Origin: Allomesorhizobium sp043769475
GTDB lineage: Bacteria; Pseudomonadota; Alphaproteobacteria; Rhizobiales; Rhizobiaceae
Reading direction: 5' to 3'
NCBI RefSeq assembly: GCF_043769475.1
Contig: NZ_CP171729.1
Coordinates: 1,178,001 to 1,242,000 of the forward strand
DNA: 64,000 nucleotides
Part shown: positions 19,701 through 29,689 of the stretch, one piece after another
How positions within the stretch are numbered: the stretch's first letter is position 1
Layout: every line of letters begins with the position of its first letter
Translations under genes and position numbers: made by a program
The notes under the pieces: generated by a model
What the model saw: the letters and a program-made list of their open reading frames with translations, nothing else
Told to the model about the DNA's origin: nothing
The model's database searches: none

Positions 19701-22312
19701 ACGAGGTTTCCTACAGGACGCTGCTGGCCGCGGCGCGCATTGCCGTCCACACCAGGAACGGCACCATTTTCGACCAGATCGAGCGCGCGGAAGCGGCGGC
19801 GCTGCAGCTTCGGGACGCGCTGAGGGAGGTCTCGGCGGACACGGCTGCGAGAGCGGTCGAGGAAACGGCTGCGCTGCCCGCCGTTCGCGAGGATCAGGCC
19901 GCTGACGGCAGCGGCCTGCTGTCGTGGAACGGCTTTGGCGGCTTCGACCGCGATGGGCGTGACTATGTCGTTCGCCTGACCGGCCGCCGCACGACGCCGC
20001 AGCCCTGGATCAATGTCATCTCCAACCCGTCGTTCGGCTTTCACACTTCCGCCGAGGGCGCGTCCTTCACCTGGAGCCGCAACAGTCGCGATTTCCAGCT
20101 CACGCCGTGGTCGAACGACCCGGTCAGCAATCGTCCGGGCGAGGCGCTCTATATCGTCGATCTCGCGAGCGGCGAGGCCTTCTCGCCCTTCGCGGCGGTG
20201 CTGCGCGATCCGGCCGTGACCTACGAGGCGCGCCACGGGCAGGGGGTCAGCACCTTCAGCGCCGCGCGGGGGGCGATTGCGATGGAAGTCGCGCAACTGG
20301 TCGATCCCGATGACCCGGTGAAGGTTTCCCGGCTGCGCATCCGCAACTCGGCTTCCGCCCCCGCCCGGCTTCGGGTCTATGGCTATGCCGAATGGGTGCT
20401 CGGCAGCAATCGCGCCGGATCGGCCCCAACGATCGTGCCGTCCGTCGACCCCTCCACCGGGGCGCTCCTGGCGCAGAACTCGTTCAGCCTCGACTTTGGC
20501 GACCGCGTCGCATTCATGGCGAGCGACAGTGAAAGCCAGTCGGTTACCGCCGACCGCCACGAATTCATCGGCGGCGGTTCGGTCGACGCTCCGGATGCGG
20601 TCATCCAGGGGACGGCGCTGAGCGGCCGGGTCGAGCCCGGCTTCGATCCGTGCGCCGCGATTGCCCGCGATGTAGAGGTTCCGGCGGAAGGCGAGGTCTC
20701 GCTTCTGTGGCTGATGGGCGATGCGTCGTCGTCCGAGGAAGCCAGCGCCTTGGTCGTGCGCCATCGCGCAAAGGATTTCGACGAACGGCTTCGCGAGAAC
20801 GAACGCACCTGGCGTGGTTTCCTCGACACGCTGCAGGTCGAGACGCCGGACAAGACGCTCGACGCGGTGGTCAATCACTGGCTGCCCTACCAGAGCCTTG
20901 CCTGCCGCATCCGCGCGCGCTCCGCATTCTACCAGGCGAGCGGTGCGTTCGGTTTCCGCGATCAGCTCCAGGACACGCTGGCGCTGCTGCTGCATGACCC
21001 GTCGCTGGCGCGCGACCAGATCCTGAACGCTTCCAGGCGGCAGTTTCCGGAAGGAGATGTCCAGCATTGGTGGCTGCCGCGCACGGGAGCCGGCGTGCGC
21101 ACCATGATTTCGGACGACGTGGTGTGGCTTGCTTCCGCCACTGCCCGCTACGTCCACGTCACCGGCGACGCCTCGATACTCGACGAGCGGACGCATTTCA
21201 TCAGCGGAGTTCCGCTGGAGGAGGGCCAGCACGACGCGTTCTTCACGCCTGAAATCTCCGAGGAAACGGCTACGGTCTACGAGCATTGCGCACGCGCTCT
21301 CGACCTTGCGGTAAAGCGCACCGGCGCCAGCGGGATCCCCCTTATCCTCGGCGGCGACTGGAACGACGGCATGAACCGCGTCGGCGAGGGCGGCAAGGGC
21401 GAAAGCGTATGGCTCGGCTGGTTCCTGCTCAGGACGCTCGGCGAATTCGCGCTCGTGGCCCGCAGCCGCAAGGATGTGAAAAGGGCGCAGAACTGGGAGA
21501 AGCATGCGTCCTCGCTGAAGCGTGCGCTGGAGACGGCCGGCTGGGACGGCGAATGGTACCGCCGCGGCAGCTACGACGACGGGACGCCGCTTGGATCGCG
21601 CAAATCCGACGAATGCCAGATCGATTCCATCGCGCAGTCGTGGAGCGTGCTGTCCGGCGAAGGCGATCCCGTCCGCTCGCGCACCGCCATGGATGCGGCC
21701 ACGCGCCGCCTCGTCGACGACGAATTGCAGATCGTGCGCCTGTTCACGCCGCCCTTCTCGGAGACGGAGAAGGAGCCGGGCTACATAAAGAGCTATCCGC
21801 CCGGCGTGCGCGAAAACGGCGGGCAATATACCCATGCGGCGACCTGGTTCGTCATCGCGCTGGCCGAGATGGGGCGCGCCGACGAAGCCTACCGGGTCTT
21901 CCGTATGCTCAATCCCGCCAACCACGCGGCCGATGAAGCCGCGGCGGAGCGATACCGCGTCGAGCCCTATGTGGTGGCCGCCGACATCTACTCCGAAGGC
22001 GGCAAAGGCGGGCGCGGCGGCTGGACCTGGTACACCGGATCGGCCGGATGGCTGTATCGGGCGGCCGTGGAGGGCATTCTCGGCATCCGCAAGGACGGAA
22101 AAAATCTTGTCGTGAATCCGGCCTTGCCGGGACACTGGGATGGCTATTCGGCGACGCTGCGGCTGGCCGGCGCGATCTATCGCATACGCGTGGCGAGGGA
22201 GGCCGGGAGGAAGACTCCGGCCGTTGAGATCGACGGTAAAAAGGTCAAAGGACAGGGTTTCCAACTGGCCGGCGAGGGCGAATTCGAGGTGGTGGTCCGC
22301 ATACCTGCCTGA
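13760..22312 (+). pseudogene. ndvB: Cyclic beta-1,2-glucan synthase NdvB/Cgs, interrupted by one in-frame TAA
   Basis: One frame spans 2851 codons, matching full-length Rhizobium/Brucella enzymes (about 2830-2870 residues), with a single TAA at 18134-18136 (codon 1459). Upstream are hydrophobic segments near residues 413-450, the GT84 domain with TLDADTKM (D628/D630) and QHRWARGDWQ near 773, then membrane segments near 813-980. Downstream are MAHHQGM near 1481 and a GH94-type phosphorylase domain with GDWNDGMNRVGEGG near 2532, which controls ring size. The TAA sits in RYGF-stop-DAIDFTP, where relatives have Tyr, so one base change from TAC or TAT explains it. The enzyme makes periplasmic osmoregulatory glucans needed for host interaction; ndvA downstream exports them. 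As sequenced, two products (1458 residues, and about 1382 from GTG 18164) would result. Confidence 0.93.
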
Positions 22313-22545
22313 TCGGAGCTCAGGGGTCGGGAGACGGCCGCCGCGCCATCGCCATACTTTTGCCGCACGAACGCCGTTTTTCCTTAAAACTCAAAACCTT
22401 AGCAATCACGCCAGATTACCGATCGTAGTTATCTTTTGTTCGAAATCGTGGAACCGGAGCGTTATGTCCGCATTGTCTTGCCGCGCGACAGAAGCTACGA
22501 GTCGCAAATTGATGCACTGCACCATTTTCATGACGAGGTAATTGC

Positions 22546-24321
22546 GTGTCCTTGCTGGAAGTCTATTGGAGAGCGCTCCGGTATCTAGCGGCCGACAAGC
22601 AGCGCGTGATCTTCATTTGCGCCGCTAATGTCGTCCTGGCCATAGTCACCATCGCCGAGCCGATTCTGTTCGGCCGGATCATCGACGCCATTTCCGACAA
22701 GAGCGAAGTCATTTCCACGCTTGCGCTTTGGGCGGGCCTCGGCGCGTTCAATATCATCGCCTATGTGCTCGTGGCGCGTGGCGCCGACCGGCTGGCGCAT
22801 GCCCGCCGCGCCGGCGTGCTTTGCGAATCCTTCGAGCGCGTGATCGCCATGCCTCTGTCCTGGCATCACCAGCGCGGCACTTCCAATGCTTTGCACACGC
22901 TGCTGCGCGCGGTCGAAACCCTGTTCAGCCTATGGCTGGAGTTCATGCGCCAGCATTTGACGACCGCGGTCGCGCTCATCCTCCTTGTGCCCACCGCGAT
23001 TTCGCTCGATCTCCGCATGTCGGTCGTCCTGCTGACGCTCGGCGTCCTCTACGTCGCGATCGGCCGGCTTGTCATGCACAAGACCAAGGAAGGCCAGGCG
23101 AAGGTCGAGAAACACTATCACGACGTGTTTTCGCACGTCACGGACTCGGTCAGCAACGTGGCGGTCCTGCAGAGCTACAACCGCATTGGCCAGGAAACCG
23201 AGGCCCTGAAGAACCATGTGCGCGACTTGATCCAGGTCCAGTACCCGGTGCTGGACTGGTGGGCCCTGGCGAGCGCTATGCATCGGCTGGCCTCCACGAT
23301 TTCGATGATGGTCGTGCTCTTGATCGGCGCATGGCTGGTTTCGCGCGGCGAATTGCGCATCGGCGACATCGTGGCGTTTACCGGCTTCGCCGCGCTCCTG
23401 ATCGGCCGCCTGGACCAGGTGTCGGCTTTCGCCAACCAGATTTTCGAAGCCCGCTCCAAGCTGGAGGATTTCTACCGCCTCGAAGATGCGGCCGCTGACC
23501 ACAAGGAGCCGGCCGGCCTGGGCGAGCTTGAAAACGTCACCGGCCATGTCCGTTTCGAAAATGTAAGCTTCGAGTTCCCCAATTCCGGCCAGGGCGTAAG
23601 CGACGTCTCGTTCGACGTCCGCGCCGGGCAGACGGTGGCGATCGTCGGCCCGACCGGCGCCGGCAAGACGACGCTGATCAATCTCCTGCAGCGGGTGCAT
23701 AACCCGGATTCCGGCCGCATTCTCGTCGACGGCGTCGACACCCGCACGGTGACCCGGAAATCGCTGCGCCAGTCCATCGCGACGGTGTTCCAGGACGCCG
23801 GCCTGTTCAACCGCTCCATCGAGGAGAACATCCGTATCGGCCGCGAAAGCGCCCACAACGCCGAGGTCCATGCCGCCGCCCAGGCCGCCGCTGCCCAGGA
23901 ATTCATCCTGGCCAAGAGCGAAGGCTACGACACCAAGGTCGGTGAGCGCGGCGGCCAGCTTTCGGGCGGCGAGCGCCAGCGCATCGCCATTGCGCGCGCC
24001 ATCCTCAAGGACGCGCCCATCCTGGTGCTGGACGAGGCAACGAGCGCGCTCGATGTCGAAACTGAATCGCGGGTGAAGGAAGCCATCGACGGTCTCCGCC
24101 AGGGCCGCACCACCTTCATTATCGCCCACAGGCTGACGACGGTCCGCGACGCCGATCTGGTCGTATTCATGGATCGGGGCAGGGTGGTCGAGATGGGCGG
24201 CTTTGCCGAACTGTCGGCGACCAATGGCCGTTTTGCCGGGCTGCTGCGCGCCGGCGGGCTGTTGACCGACGAGGACGTGCGGCGCCTCAGCCACGTCCCG
24301 CTGCAGGGCGAGGCCGCCTGA
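22546..24321 (+). CDS. ndvA: Cyclic beta-1,2-glucan exporter NdvA/ChvA
   Basis: A 591-residue half-transporter fusing a six-helix ABC exporter domain (residues about 20-300) to an ATPase. Walker A GPTGAGKTT, signature LSGGERQRIAIARA and Walker B ILVLDEATSALD are intact. The GTG start at 22546 gives MSLLEVYWRALRYL, which matches the N-terminus typical of rhizobial NdvA. It lies 233 bp downstream of ndvB, a gap with no further gene. It moves cyclic glucan made by NdvB across the inner membrane, and the pairing fixes both identities. Confidence 0.95.
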   Translation: MSLLEVYWRALRYLAADKQRVIFICAANVVLAIVTIAEPILFGRIIDAISDKSEVISTLALWAGLGAFNIIAYVLVARGADRLAHARRAGVLCESFERVIAMPLSWHHQRGTSNALHTLLRAVETLFSLWLEFMRQHLTTAVALILLVPTAISLDLRMSVVLLTLGVLYVAIGRLVMHKTKEGQAKVEKHYHDVFSHVTDSVSNVAVLQSYNRIGQETEALKNHVRDLIQVQYPVLDWWALASAMHRLASTISMMVVLLIGAWLVSRGELRIGDIVAFTGFAALLIGRLDQVSAFANQIFEARSKLEDFYRLEDAAADHKEPAGLGELENVTGHVRFENVSFEFPNSGQGVSDVSFDVRAGQTVAIVGPTGAGKTTLINLLQRVHNPDSGRILVDGVDTRTVTRKSLRQSIATVFQDAGLFNRSIEENIRIGRESAHNAEVHAAAQAAAAQEFILAKSEGYDTKVGERGGQLSGGERQRIAIARAILKDAPILVLDEATSALDVETESRVKEAIDGLRQGRTTFIIAHRLTTVRDADLVVFMDRGRVVEMGGFAELSATNGRFAGLLRAGGLLTDEDVRRLSHVPLQGEAA

Positions 24322-24393
24322 GCCGCATTGCAGGCGGCCCTGCGGCGATTGCCGCAATTGCCGCCCGAGCCGGGCCGGACTATGTATCGGGCC

Positions 24394-25158
24394 ATGAGCG
24401 AAACAGCTAAGCGGCCAGGCCGCTGGATCGACCTTGCCAATCCCACGCGCTTTCTCGACCTGAGTGGACGGTTGATGCCGTGGCTTGCCGGTTTGTCGGC
24501 GCTGACGCTCGCGGCAGGGCTCTATCTGGCCTTCACCGCGCCGGAAGACTTCCAGCAGGGTATCACCGTCCGCATCATGTACATCCACGTGCCATTCGCC
24601 TGGCTCGCCATGATGTGCTACTCGCTGATGGCGCTATCGGCACTGGGAACCCTGGTGTGGCGCCATCCACTCGCCGACGTGTCGCTGAAGGCGGCCGCCC
24701 CGATCGGCGCGGTCTTCACCGCACTGGCGCTCGTGACCGGCTCGATCTGGGGCAAGCCGATGTGGGGTGCATGGTGGGTCTGGGACGCCAGGCTGACATC
24801 GGTCTTCGTGCTCTTCCTGATGTATCTGGGCATCATCGCGCTGACCCGGGCGCTTGATGACCCGGCGCGCGCGGCGCGCGCCGCCGCGATCATTACGCTG
24901 GTCGGTTTCATCAACATCCCGATCATCAAGTTCTCGGTCGACTGGTGGAACACGCTGCACCAGCCCGCCTCGGTTATGCGGCTCGACGGCCCGACCATCC
25001 ATCCGAGCCTGCTCTGGCCGCTTCTGGTCATGGCGCTCGGGTTCACGCTGCTGTTCTTCGCGCTGCACCTGTCGGCGATGCGCACCGAGATACTGCGCCG
25101 GCGGGTGATGGCGATGCGCTACGTCGCGGCACGCCGTGCGGAGCGAAAGCCTGCGTGA
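24394..25158 (+). CDS. ccmC: Heme exporter protein CcmC
   Basis: A 254-residue cytochrome c maturation protein with six hydrophobic segments and the tryptophan-rich heme-handling motif WGKPMWGAWWVWDARLTS near residues 115-130. Flanking candidate heme-ligand His residues lie in MYIHVPFAW and WWNTLHQPAS. The start at 24394 (MSETAKRPGRW) is preferred over an upstream start that has no ribosome binding site. Unusually it stands alone: ndvA precedes it and a minus-strand Lrp-like gene follows, with no ccmA, ccmB, ccmD or ccmG beside it. Confidence 0.92.
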   Translation: MSETAKRPGRWIDLANPTRFLDLSGRLMPWLAGLSALTLAAGLYLAFTAPEDFQQGITVRIMYIHVPFAWLAMMCYSLMALSALGTLVWRHPLADVSLKAAAPIGAVFTALALVTGSIWGKPMWGAWWVWDARLTSVFVLFLMYLGIIALTRALDDPARAARAAAIITLVGFINIPIIKFSVDWWNTLHQPASVMRLDGPTIHPSLLWPLLVMALGFTLLFFALHLSAMRTEILRRRVMAMRYVAARRAERKPA

Positions 25159-25209
25159 AAACAGCGAGTTGAAAGGGCGCCTTGAATCGGCGCGGCAACT
25201 TGCGGCGGA

Positions 25210-25446
25210 TCAGAACGCCTTGAAGGTCAGCGTCGTCAATGAGCGGACGATGCCTGGCACGTTGGCGATATTCTCGTTGATGAATTTGCCGATGTCGACC
25301 TCATCCTCGATGTAAATCTTCATCAAGAGGTCGTACTCGCCGCTGGTCGAGTACAGTTCGGACGCCACCTCGCGCTCGAAGATATGATCGGCGACCGCAT
25401 AGGTCTGGCCGGGAGCGCATTGCAACTGGACGAATACCGCTTTCAT
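25210..25446 (-). CDS. Stand-alone Lrp/AsnC-type ligand-binding (RAM) domain protein
   Basis: A 78-residue protein, MKAVFVQLQCAPGQTYAVAD to VRSLTTLTFKAF, corresponding to the C-terminal ligand-sensing domain of Lrp/AsnC regulators with no helix-turn-helix. Such stand-alone domains oligomerise and may sense amino acids or modulate full-length Lrp proteins. The start at 25446 is preceded by CGGAGGTTCG. It lies 26 bp downstream of the hydrolase gene on the same strand and converges on ccmC. Target unknown. Confidence 0.85.
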   Translation of the reverse strand: MKAVFVQLQCAPGQTYAVADHIFEREVASELYSTSGEYDLLMKIYIEDEVDIGKFINENIANVPGIVRSLTTLTFKAF

Positions 25447-25472
25447 CGAACCTCCGGGATTTCTCCCGACCT

Positions 25473-26300
25473 TTACACCGCCAGCAGCGTTCTCACCAGC
25501 GGATGATTGGCGTCCATGAGGCCGTCTATGACATCGAAATGATGCCTGCCCGGCTCCTCGATGCTCGAAAGGCGCACATCGAAGCTGCTCCACAGATTGC
25601 CGAGAAGGCCGTTCTGGCGCAGGAACTCCGGCCGCTCGGCGGACCCGACCCATGAGGTCAGGTCGATGCCGTCCAGCGGCTCGAGCAGCGCCGGGCTTTC
25701 GGCCCGCGCCTCGGCCAGATCGAGCCGCAATGTCTCGTTCATCTTCGTGTTCATCAGCGGCCGCAAATCGTGCAGGCCCGAGATGGAGACGGTTTTCTTG
25801 ATGCGGGAACCCACCGCTTGCGGAAGCGGGGTGGTGGTGCACAGCATCCGGGTGACGAGATGGCCGCCCGCGGAATGGCCGGCGAGATGGATCGGCCCGG
25901 CGACATCGCTCGCCGCCATCGCGATCGCTGCTCCCACCTGCCGGGTGATGTCAGGGATGCGCGCCTCGGGACAGAGGACGTAGCCCGGCATGGCGACGGC
26001 GAAACCCTGATCGAGCGAGCCCCTGGCCAGATGCGACCAGAAGGACTTGTCGAAGTTCATCCAGTAGCCGCCGTGGACGAAAACCATCAGGCCTTTGGGC
26101 TCGCCTGCCGGCAGGAAGAGGTCGTAGCGGTTGCGCTCGTGCGGCCCGTAGGGGACGTCGCGGCGCAGACGGCCGGTCTCCGCCATCTCGTCGCGGAAGG
26201 CGGCGGCCAGCGCCTGCCACTTGCCGGCAAAGCCGCTGCCGCCGGGAATGTAGGCGGAGTTGGTGTAGGCGTCGTCCCAGTCCGAAATCATATTTGTCAT
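25473..26300 (-). CDS. Alpha/beta hydrolase, probable kynurenine formamidase-like enzyme
   Basis: A 275-residue alpha/beta hydrolase with the oxyanion motif FVHGGYWMNFDKS near residue 73, the nucleophile elbow GHSAGGHL near 140 and the C-terminal catalytic His in PGRHHFDVIDGL. HGGYW plus this length resembles AFMID-type arylformamidases, which turn N-formylkynurenine into kynurenine. It diverges from an operon that encodes kynureninase and anthranilate-CoA chemistry, which supports that role, but no tryptophan dioxygenase is in the window. Three starts are possible (26303, 26300, 26291); 26300 has the better spacing from GTGGG. An esterase acting on another substrate cannot be excluded. Confidence 0.72.
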   Translation of the reverse strand: MTNMISDWDDAYTNSAYIPGGSGFAGKWQALAAAFRDEMAETGRLRRDVPYGPHERNRYDLFLPAGEPKGLMVFVHGGYWMNFDKSFWSHLARGSLDQGFAVAMPGYVLCPEARIPDITRQVGAAIAMAASDVAGPIHLAGHSAGGHLVTRMLCTTTPLPQAVGSRIKKTVSISGLHDLRPLMNTKMNETLRLDLAEARAESPALLEPLDGIDLTSWVGSAERPEFLRQNGLLGNLWSSFDVRLSSIEEPGRHHFDVIDGLMDANHPLVRTLLAV

Positions 26301-26378
26301 CATTAGCCCACGTTGTGCAGCGGATCGGAATTGGCCATGGATGGCCCGCCGATGCAAGGCCGCACCGCCGCCCCCGAT

Positions 26379-26412
26379 TAATTTCAAGCTTGAAATTTCA
26401 AGCTTGAAATTA
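26379..26412. promoter_or_regulatory. 34-bp perfect palindrome, probable MarR operator of the anthranilate operon
   Basis: Two overlapping copies of the 18-mer AATTTCAAGCTTGAAATT (26380-26397 and 26394-26411), 14 bp apart, together make a perfect 34-bp palindrome. It sits between the divergent hydrolase and monooxygenase genes, 44 bp upstream of the latter. It is strongly AT-rich against the GC-rich background. The form suits two dimers of a MarR-family repressor; the MarR gene at 29511 in the same operon is the obvious candidate. Confidence 0.7.
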
Positions 26413-26456
26413 TCTGTGCCCGATGCCATCCTTCTCCTGGAAGGAGAAGAGGCCTG

Positions 26457-28757
26457 ATGAGGATCGCCTGCCTGGGTGGAGGGCCTGCCGGCCTGTATTT
26501 CGCCATCAGCATGAAGCTGCGCGACCCGGCGGCCGAGGTCGTCGTCGTCGAGCGCAACCGGCCCGACGACACGTTCGGCTGGGGCGTGGTGCTTTCCGAC
26601 GAAACCCTCACCAACCTCGCAGCCAACGACGCGGTCAGCGCCGCGGCGATCCGTTCGTATTTCGCCTATTGGGACGACATCGCGGTCCATTTCAAGGGAA
26701 CGAAGACGGTTTCGACCGGCCATGGTTTCTGCGGCATCGGCCGCAAGCAGCTCCTGCTGCTGCTGCAGGCGCGGGCGCGGGAACTGGGCGTCGAGCTGCG
26801 CTTCGAAACCAATGTGGAAAACGTCTGCAAGTATGCAGAGGAGTATGATCTCGTCGTCGCTGCGGACGGTCTGAACTCGCGCGCCCGGACGGAATTCGCG
26901 GAAAAATTCGAGCCCGAGATCGACGTACGCACCTGCAAATTCGTATGGCTCGGCACGCACCAGAAGTTCGACGACGCCTTCACCTTCATCTTCGAAGAGA
27001 CCGAGCACGGCTGGGTCTGGGCGCACGCCTATCAGTTCGACAAGGACACGGCGACGTTCATCGTCGAGTGCAGCGCCGCCACCTGGGAGAAATTCGGCTT
27101 CGGCGAGAAGAGCCAGCAGGAAACCAACCGCATCTGCGAGCGTATCTTCGCAAAATATCTCGGCGGCCACGAATTGATGACCAACGCCAACCACATCCGT
27201 GGTTCGGCCTGGCTCTCTTTCCCGCGCGTGCTCTGCAAGCGCTGGTCCTACCGGAACGTTGCGCTGCTCGGCGATGCGGCAGCGACCGCGCATTTCTCGA
27301 TCGGCTCGGGCACCAAGCTGGCGCTCGAAAGCGCGATCGCGCTCGCCGAACTGGTCAACGCTGAGCCGACGCTTGAAGCCGCTTTCGCCCGCTACGAGGA
27401 GGAGCGCCGCACCGAGGTGCTGCGCCTGCAATCGGCGGCGCGCAATTCGCTGGAGTGGTTCGAGGATGTCGAGCGCTATTTCGATCTCGATCCGGTCCAG
27501 TTCAATTATTCGCTGCTGACCCGCTCGCAACGCATCAGCCACGAAAATCTGCGGCTGCGCGACAAGGCCTGGCTGGAAAGCGCCGAACAATGGTTCCAGG
27601 ATCGGGCCGGCGCCCCGGCGGGAACGCGGCGGGCTCCGATGTTCGCGCCGTTCAGGCTGCGCGACCTGGAACTCAGGAACCGCGTCGTGGTGTCGCCGAT
27701 GGCGCAGTACAAGGCCGTCGATGGAACCCCGACGGATTGGCATCTGGTGCATTACGGCGAACGCGCCAAGGGCGGCGCCGGCCTTGTCTATACCGAGATG
27801 ACCTGCGTCAGCCCGGAGGGACGGATCACGCCGGGCTGCACGGGTTTCTATGCGCCCGAGCACGAGATAGCGTGGAAGCGCATCGTCGATTTCGTGCACT
27901 CGGAGACGCATGCGAAGATTTGCGCCCAGATCGGCCATTCCGGGTGCAAGGGCTCGACGAAACTCGGCTGGGAGGGCGCCGACCAGCCGCTCGACGACGG
28001 CAACTGGCCGGTCATGTCCGTCTCCGACGTCCCGTGGTCAGCCGGAAACCAGACGCCGCGGGCGATGACCCGCGCCGATATGGATCTGGTGCGCGACCAG
28101 TTCGTCGCCTCGGCCGAAATGGCCGACCGCGCCGGTTTCGACATGCTGGAGATCCATGCCGCCCACGGCTATCTCCTGTCCTCCTTCATCACGCCGCTCA
28201 CCAACAACCGCACCGACGAATATGGCGGCTCGCTCGAAAATCGCATGCGTTATCCGCTGGAGATCTACCACGCGGTGCGCGAGGTCTGGCCAGCCGGAAA
28301 GCCGATCTCCGTGCGTATCTCCGCCAACGACTGGGTCGGCGACGAGGGCGTTACGCCGCGCGAAGCGGTCGAGATCGCAAAGATGCTGCAGGAGGCCGGC
28401 GTCGACATTTGCGATGTGTCGGCAGGCCAGACCTCGACGCTTGCCCGTCCCGTCTATGGTCGTATGTTCCAGACGCCGTTCTCCGACCGCATCCGCAATG
28501 AAACCGGCATGGCGACCATGGCGGTGGGCAACATCTACGAGCCGGATCACGTCAACTCGATCCTGCTTGCCGGGCGGGCGGACCTTGTCTGCCTGGCGCG
28601 GCCGCATCTGACCGATCCGTACTGGACGTTGCGCGCTGCCGCCAAATTCGGCGACACCGGCGAGCCGTGGCCAGATCCGTATCTGCCTGGACGCGACCAG
28701 TTGCTTCGACTCGCCGAGCGCGCCGCCGAAATGGCCGCACAGGACCGCGTGGTATGA
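26457..28757 (+). CDS. 2-aminobenzoyl-CoA monooxygenase/reductase-like fusion (salicylyl-CoA 5-hydroxylase/oxidoreductase family)
   Basis: A 766-residue fusion. Residues 1-370 form an FAD aromatic hydroxylase with GGGPAGLYFAI at the N-terminus, GFGWGVVL-like FGWGVVLSD, and the second FAD motif ALLGDAAATAHFS. Residues about 395-766 are an old-yellow-enzyme domain (MFAPFRLRDLELRNRVVVSP, EIHAAHGYLLSSF). Azoarcus 2-aminobenzoyl-CoA monooxygenase/reductase has this architecture; it hydroxylates and then reduces the aromatic ring of anthraniloyl-CoA. The CoA ligase and kynureninase in the same operon favour anthraniloyl-CoA as substrate over salicylyl-CoA. The start at 26457 follows a strong AAGGAGAAGAGG. 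The stop overlaps the next gene by ATGA. Confidence 0.87.
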   Translation: MRIACLGGGPAGLYFAISMKLRDPAAEVVVVERNRPDDTFGWGVVLSDETLTNLAANDAVSAAAIRSYFAYWDDIAVHFKGTKTVSTGHGFCGIGRKQLLLLLQARARELGVELRFETNVENVCKYAEEYDLVVAADGLNSRARTEFAEKFEPEIDVRTCKFVWLGTHQKFDDAFTFIFEETEHGWVWAHAYQFDKDTATFIVECSAATWEKFGFGEKSQQETNRICERIFAKYLGGHELMTNANHIRGSAWLSFPRVLCKRWSYRNVALLGDAAATAHFSIGSGTKLALESAIALAELVNAEPTLEAAFARYEEERRTEVLRLQSAARNSLEWFEDVERYFDLDPVQFNYSLLTRSQRISHENLRLRDKAWLESAEQWFQDRAGAPAGTRRAPMFAPFRLRDLELRNRVVVSPMAQYKAVDGTPTDWHLVHYGERAKGGAGLVYTEMTCVSPEGRITPGCTGFYAPEHEIAWKRIVDFVHSETHAKICAQIGHSGCKGSTKLGWEGADQPLDDGNWPVMSVSDVPWSAGNQTPRAMTRADMDLVRDQFVASAEMADRAGFDMLEIHAAHGYLLSSFITPLTNNRTDEYGGSLENRMRYPLEIYHAVREVWPAGKPISVRISANDWVGDEGVTPREAVEIAKMLQEAGVDICDVSAGQTSTLARPVYGRMFQTPFSDRIRNETGMATMAVGNIYEPDHVNSILLAGRADLVCLARPHLTDPYWTLRAAAKFGDTGEPWPDPYLPGRDQLLRLAERAAEMAAQDRVV

Positions 28758-29689
28758 GCGATCTTTCCAGACAGCGCGCATTGGTGACCGGCGGCGGCTC
28801 CGGGCTGGGCACCGCTATCGCGCGTAGGCTTGCCGAGGCGGGCGTGTCGGTCATCGTTTCGGGCCGGCGGATGGAGCCGCTTATGGAAACCGCGGCCGGG
28901 TCGGACCGGATCAGCGCAATTACCGCCGACATGACCGACGAGGCATCGGTGCGCGGGCTGTTCGAGCGCATCGCCGCGGAGCATGGCGATCTTGACATCG
29001 TCGTCGCCAATGCCGGCACGGCCGAAAGCGCGCCCTTCCACCGGACCGGCCTGGACCTGTGGAAGAAGATGCTCGACGTAAATCTGACCGGCGTCTTTCT
29101 CACGTTCCAGAATGCTCTGCCTGGCATGGTGAAGCGCAAGCAGGGCCGCCTGATCGCCGTCGCCTCGACTGCAGGGTTGAAAGGTTATCCCTATGTGTCG
29201 GCCTACAGCGCCGCCAAGCATGGCGTTGTCGGACTGACGAAATCGTTGGCGCTGGAACTCGCCGAAACCGGCATAACCGTGAACGCGGTCTGCCCCGGCT
29301 TCACGCTGACGCCGATGCTGGAGCGTTCGATCGAGACCATCGTGCAGAAGACCGGCAAGGACCGCGACGAAGCGATCGCCGCATTGGCTGGCGCAAACCC
29401 GCAGAAACGGTTCGTGCGGCCGGAGGAGGTCGCCGAGACCGTGCTGTTTCTCTGCGGGCCGAATGCGGCGGCGATCACCGGCCAGGCTATTTCCATCTCG
29501 GGGGCGAAGTATGACGATCCAGCAAAACCCGACTTCTGCCCCCTGCATGACAAAGCAGCGGCTGCGGGTATGGCTGCGGATGCTCAAGGCGACCAAGCTG
29601 GTCGAGGCGACTGTGCGGGAGAATCTGCGCGTCGAATTCGACACCACGCTGCCGCGCTTCGACGTGCTGGCCGCGCTCTATCGGTTTGA
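28754..29689 (+). CDS. SDR-family 3-hydroxyacyl-CoA dehydrogenase-like protein, C-terminus out of frame
   Basis: A short-chain dehydrogenase with TGGGSGLGTAIA (NAD(P) site), the NAG motif in VVANAGTAE, and the Ser/Tyr/Lys triad in VASTAGLKG and YVSAYSAAKHG. It probably oxidises a 3-hydroxyacyl-CoA in the beta-oxidation-like part of the pathway. The family ends ISISGGEV; here a run of five G (29500-29504) replaces six, so the frame reads ISISGAKYDD and continues 58 codons into the MarR gene. Restoring one G places the stop at 29512-29514, overlapping the MarR start by ATGA and giving the expected 253 residues. The tail after 29504 is therefore probably artefactual. Confidence 0.83.
   Translation: MSDLSRQRALVTGGGSGLGTAIARRLAEAGVSVIVSGRRMEPLMETAAGSDRISAITADMTDEASVRGLFERIAAEHGDLDIVVANAGTAESAPFHRTGLDLWKKMLDVNLTGVFLTFQNALPGMVKRKQGRLIAVASTAGLKGYPYVSAYSAAKHGVVGLTKSLALELAETGITVNAVCPGFTLTPMLERSIETIVQKTGKDRDEAIAALAGANPQKRFVRPEEVAETVLFLCGPNAAAITGQAISISGAKYDDPAKPDFCPLHDKAAAAGMAADAQGDQAGRGDCAGESARRIRHHAAALRRAGRALSV

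Noticed and set aside
19283..22264. 993-residue minus-strand ORF opposite ndvB
   Set aside because: No family signal; it mirrors conserved NdvB GH94 sequence on the plus strand.
26301..27938. Extended 821-residue minus-strand ORF upstream of the formamidase-like hydrolase
   Set aside because: The extension is antisense to the monooxygenase fusion and crosses the operator; the hydrolase begins at about 26300.
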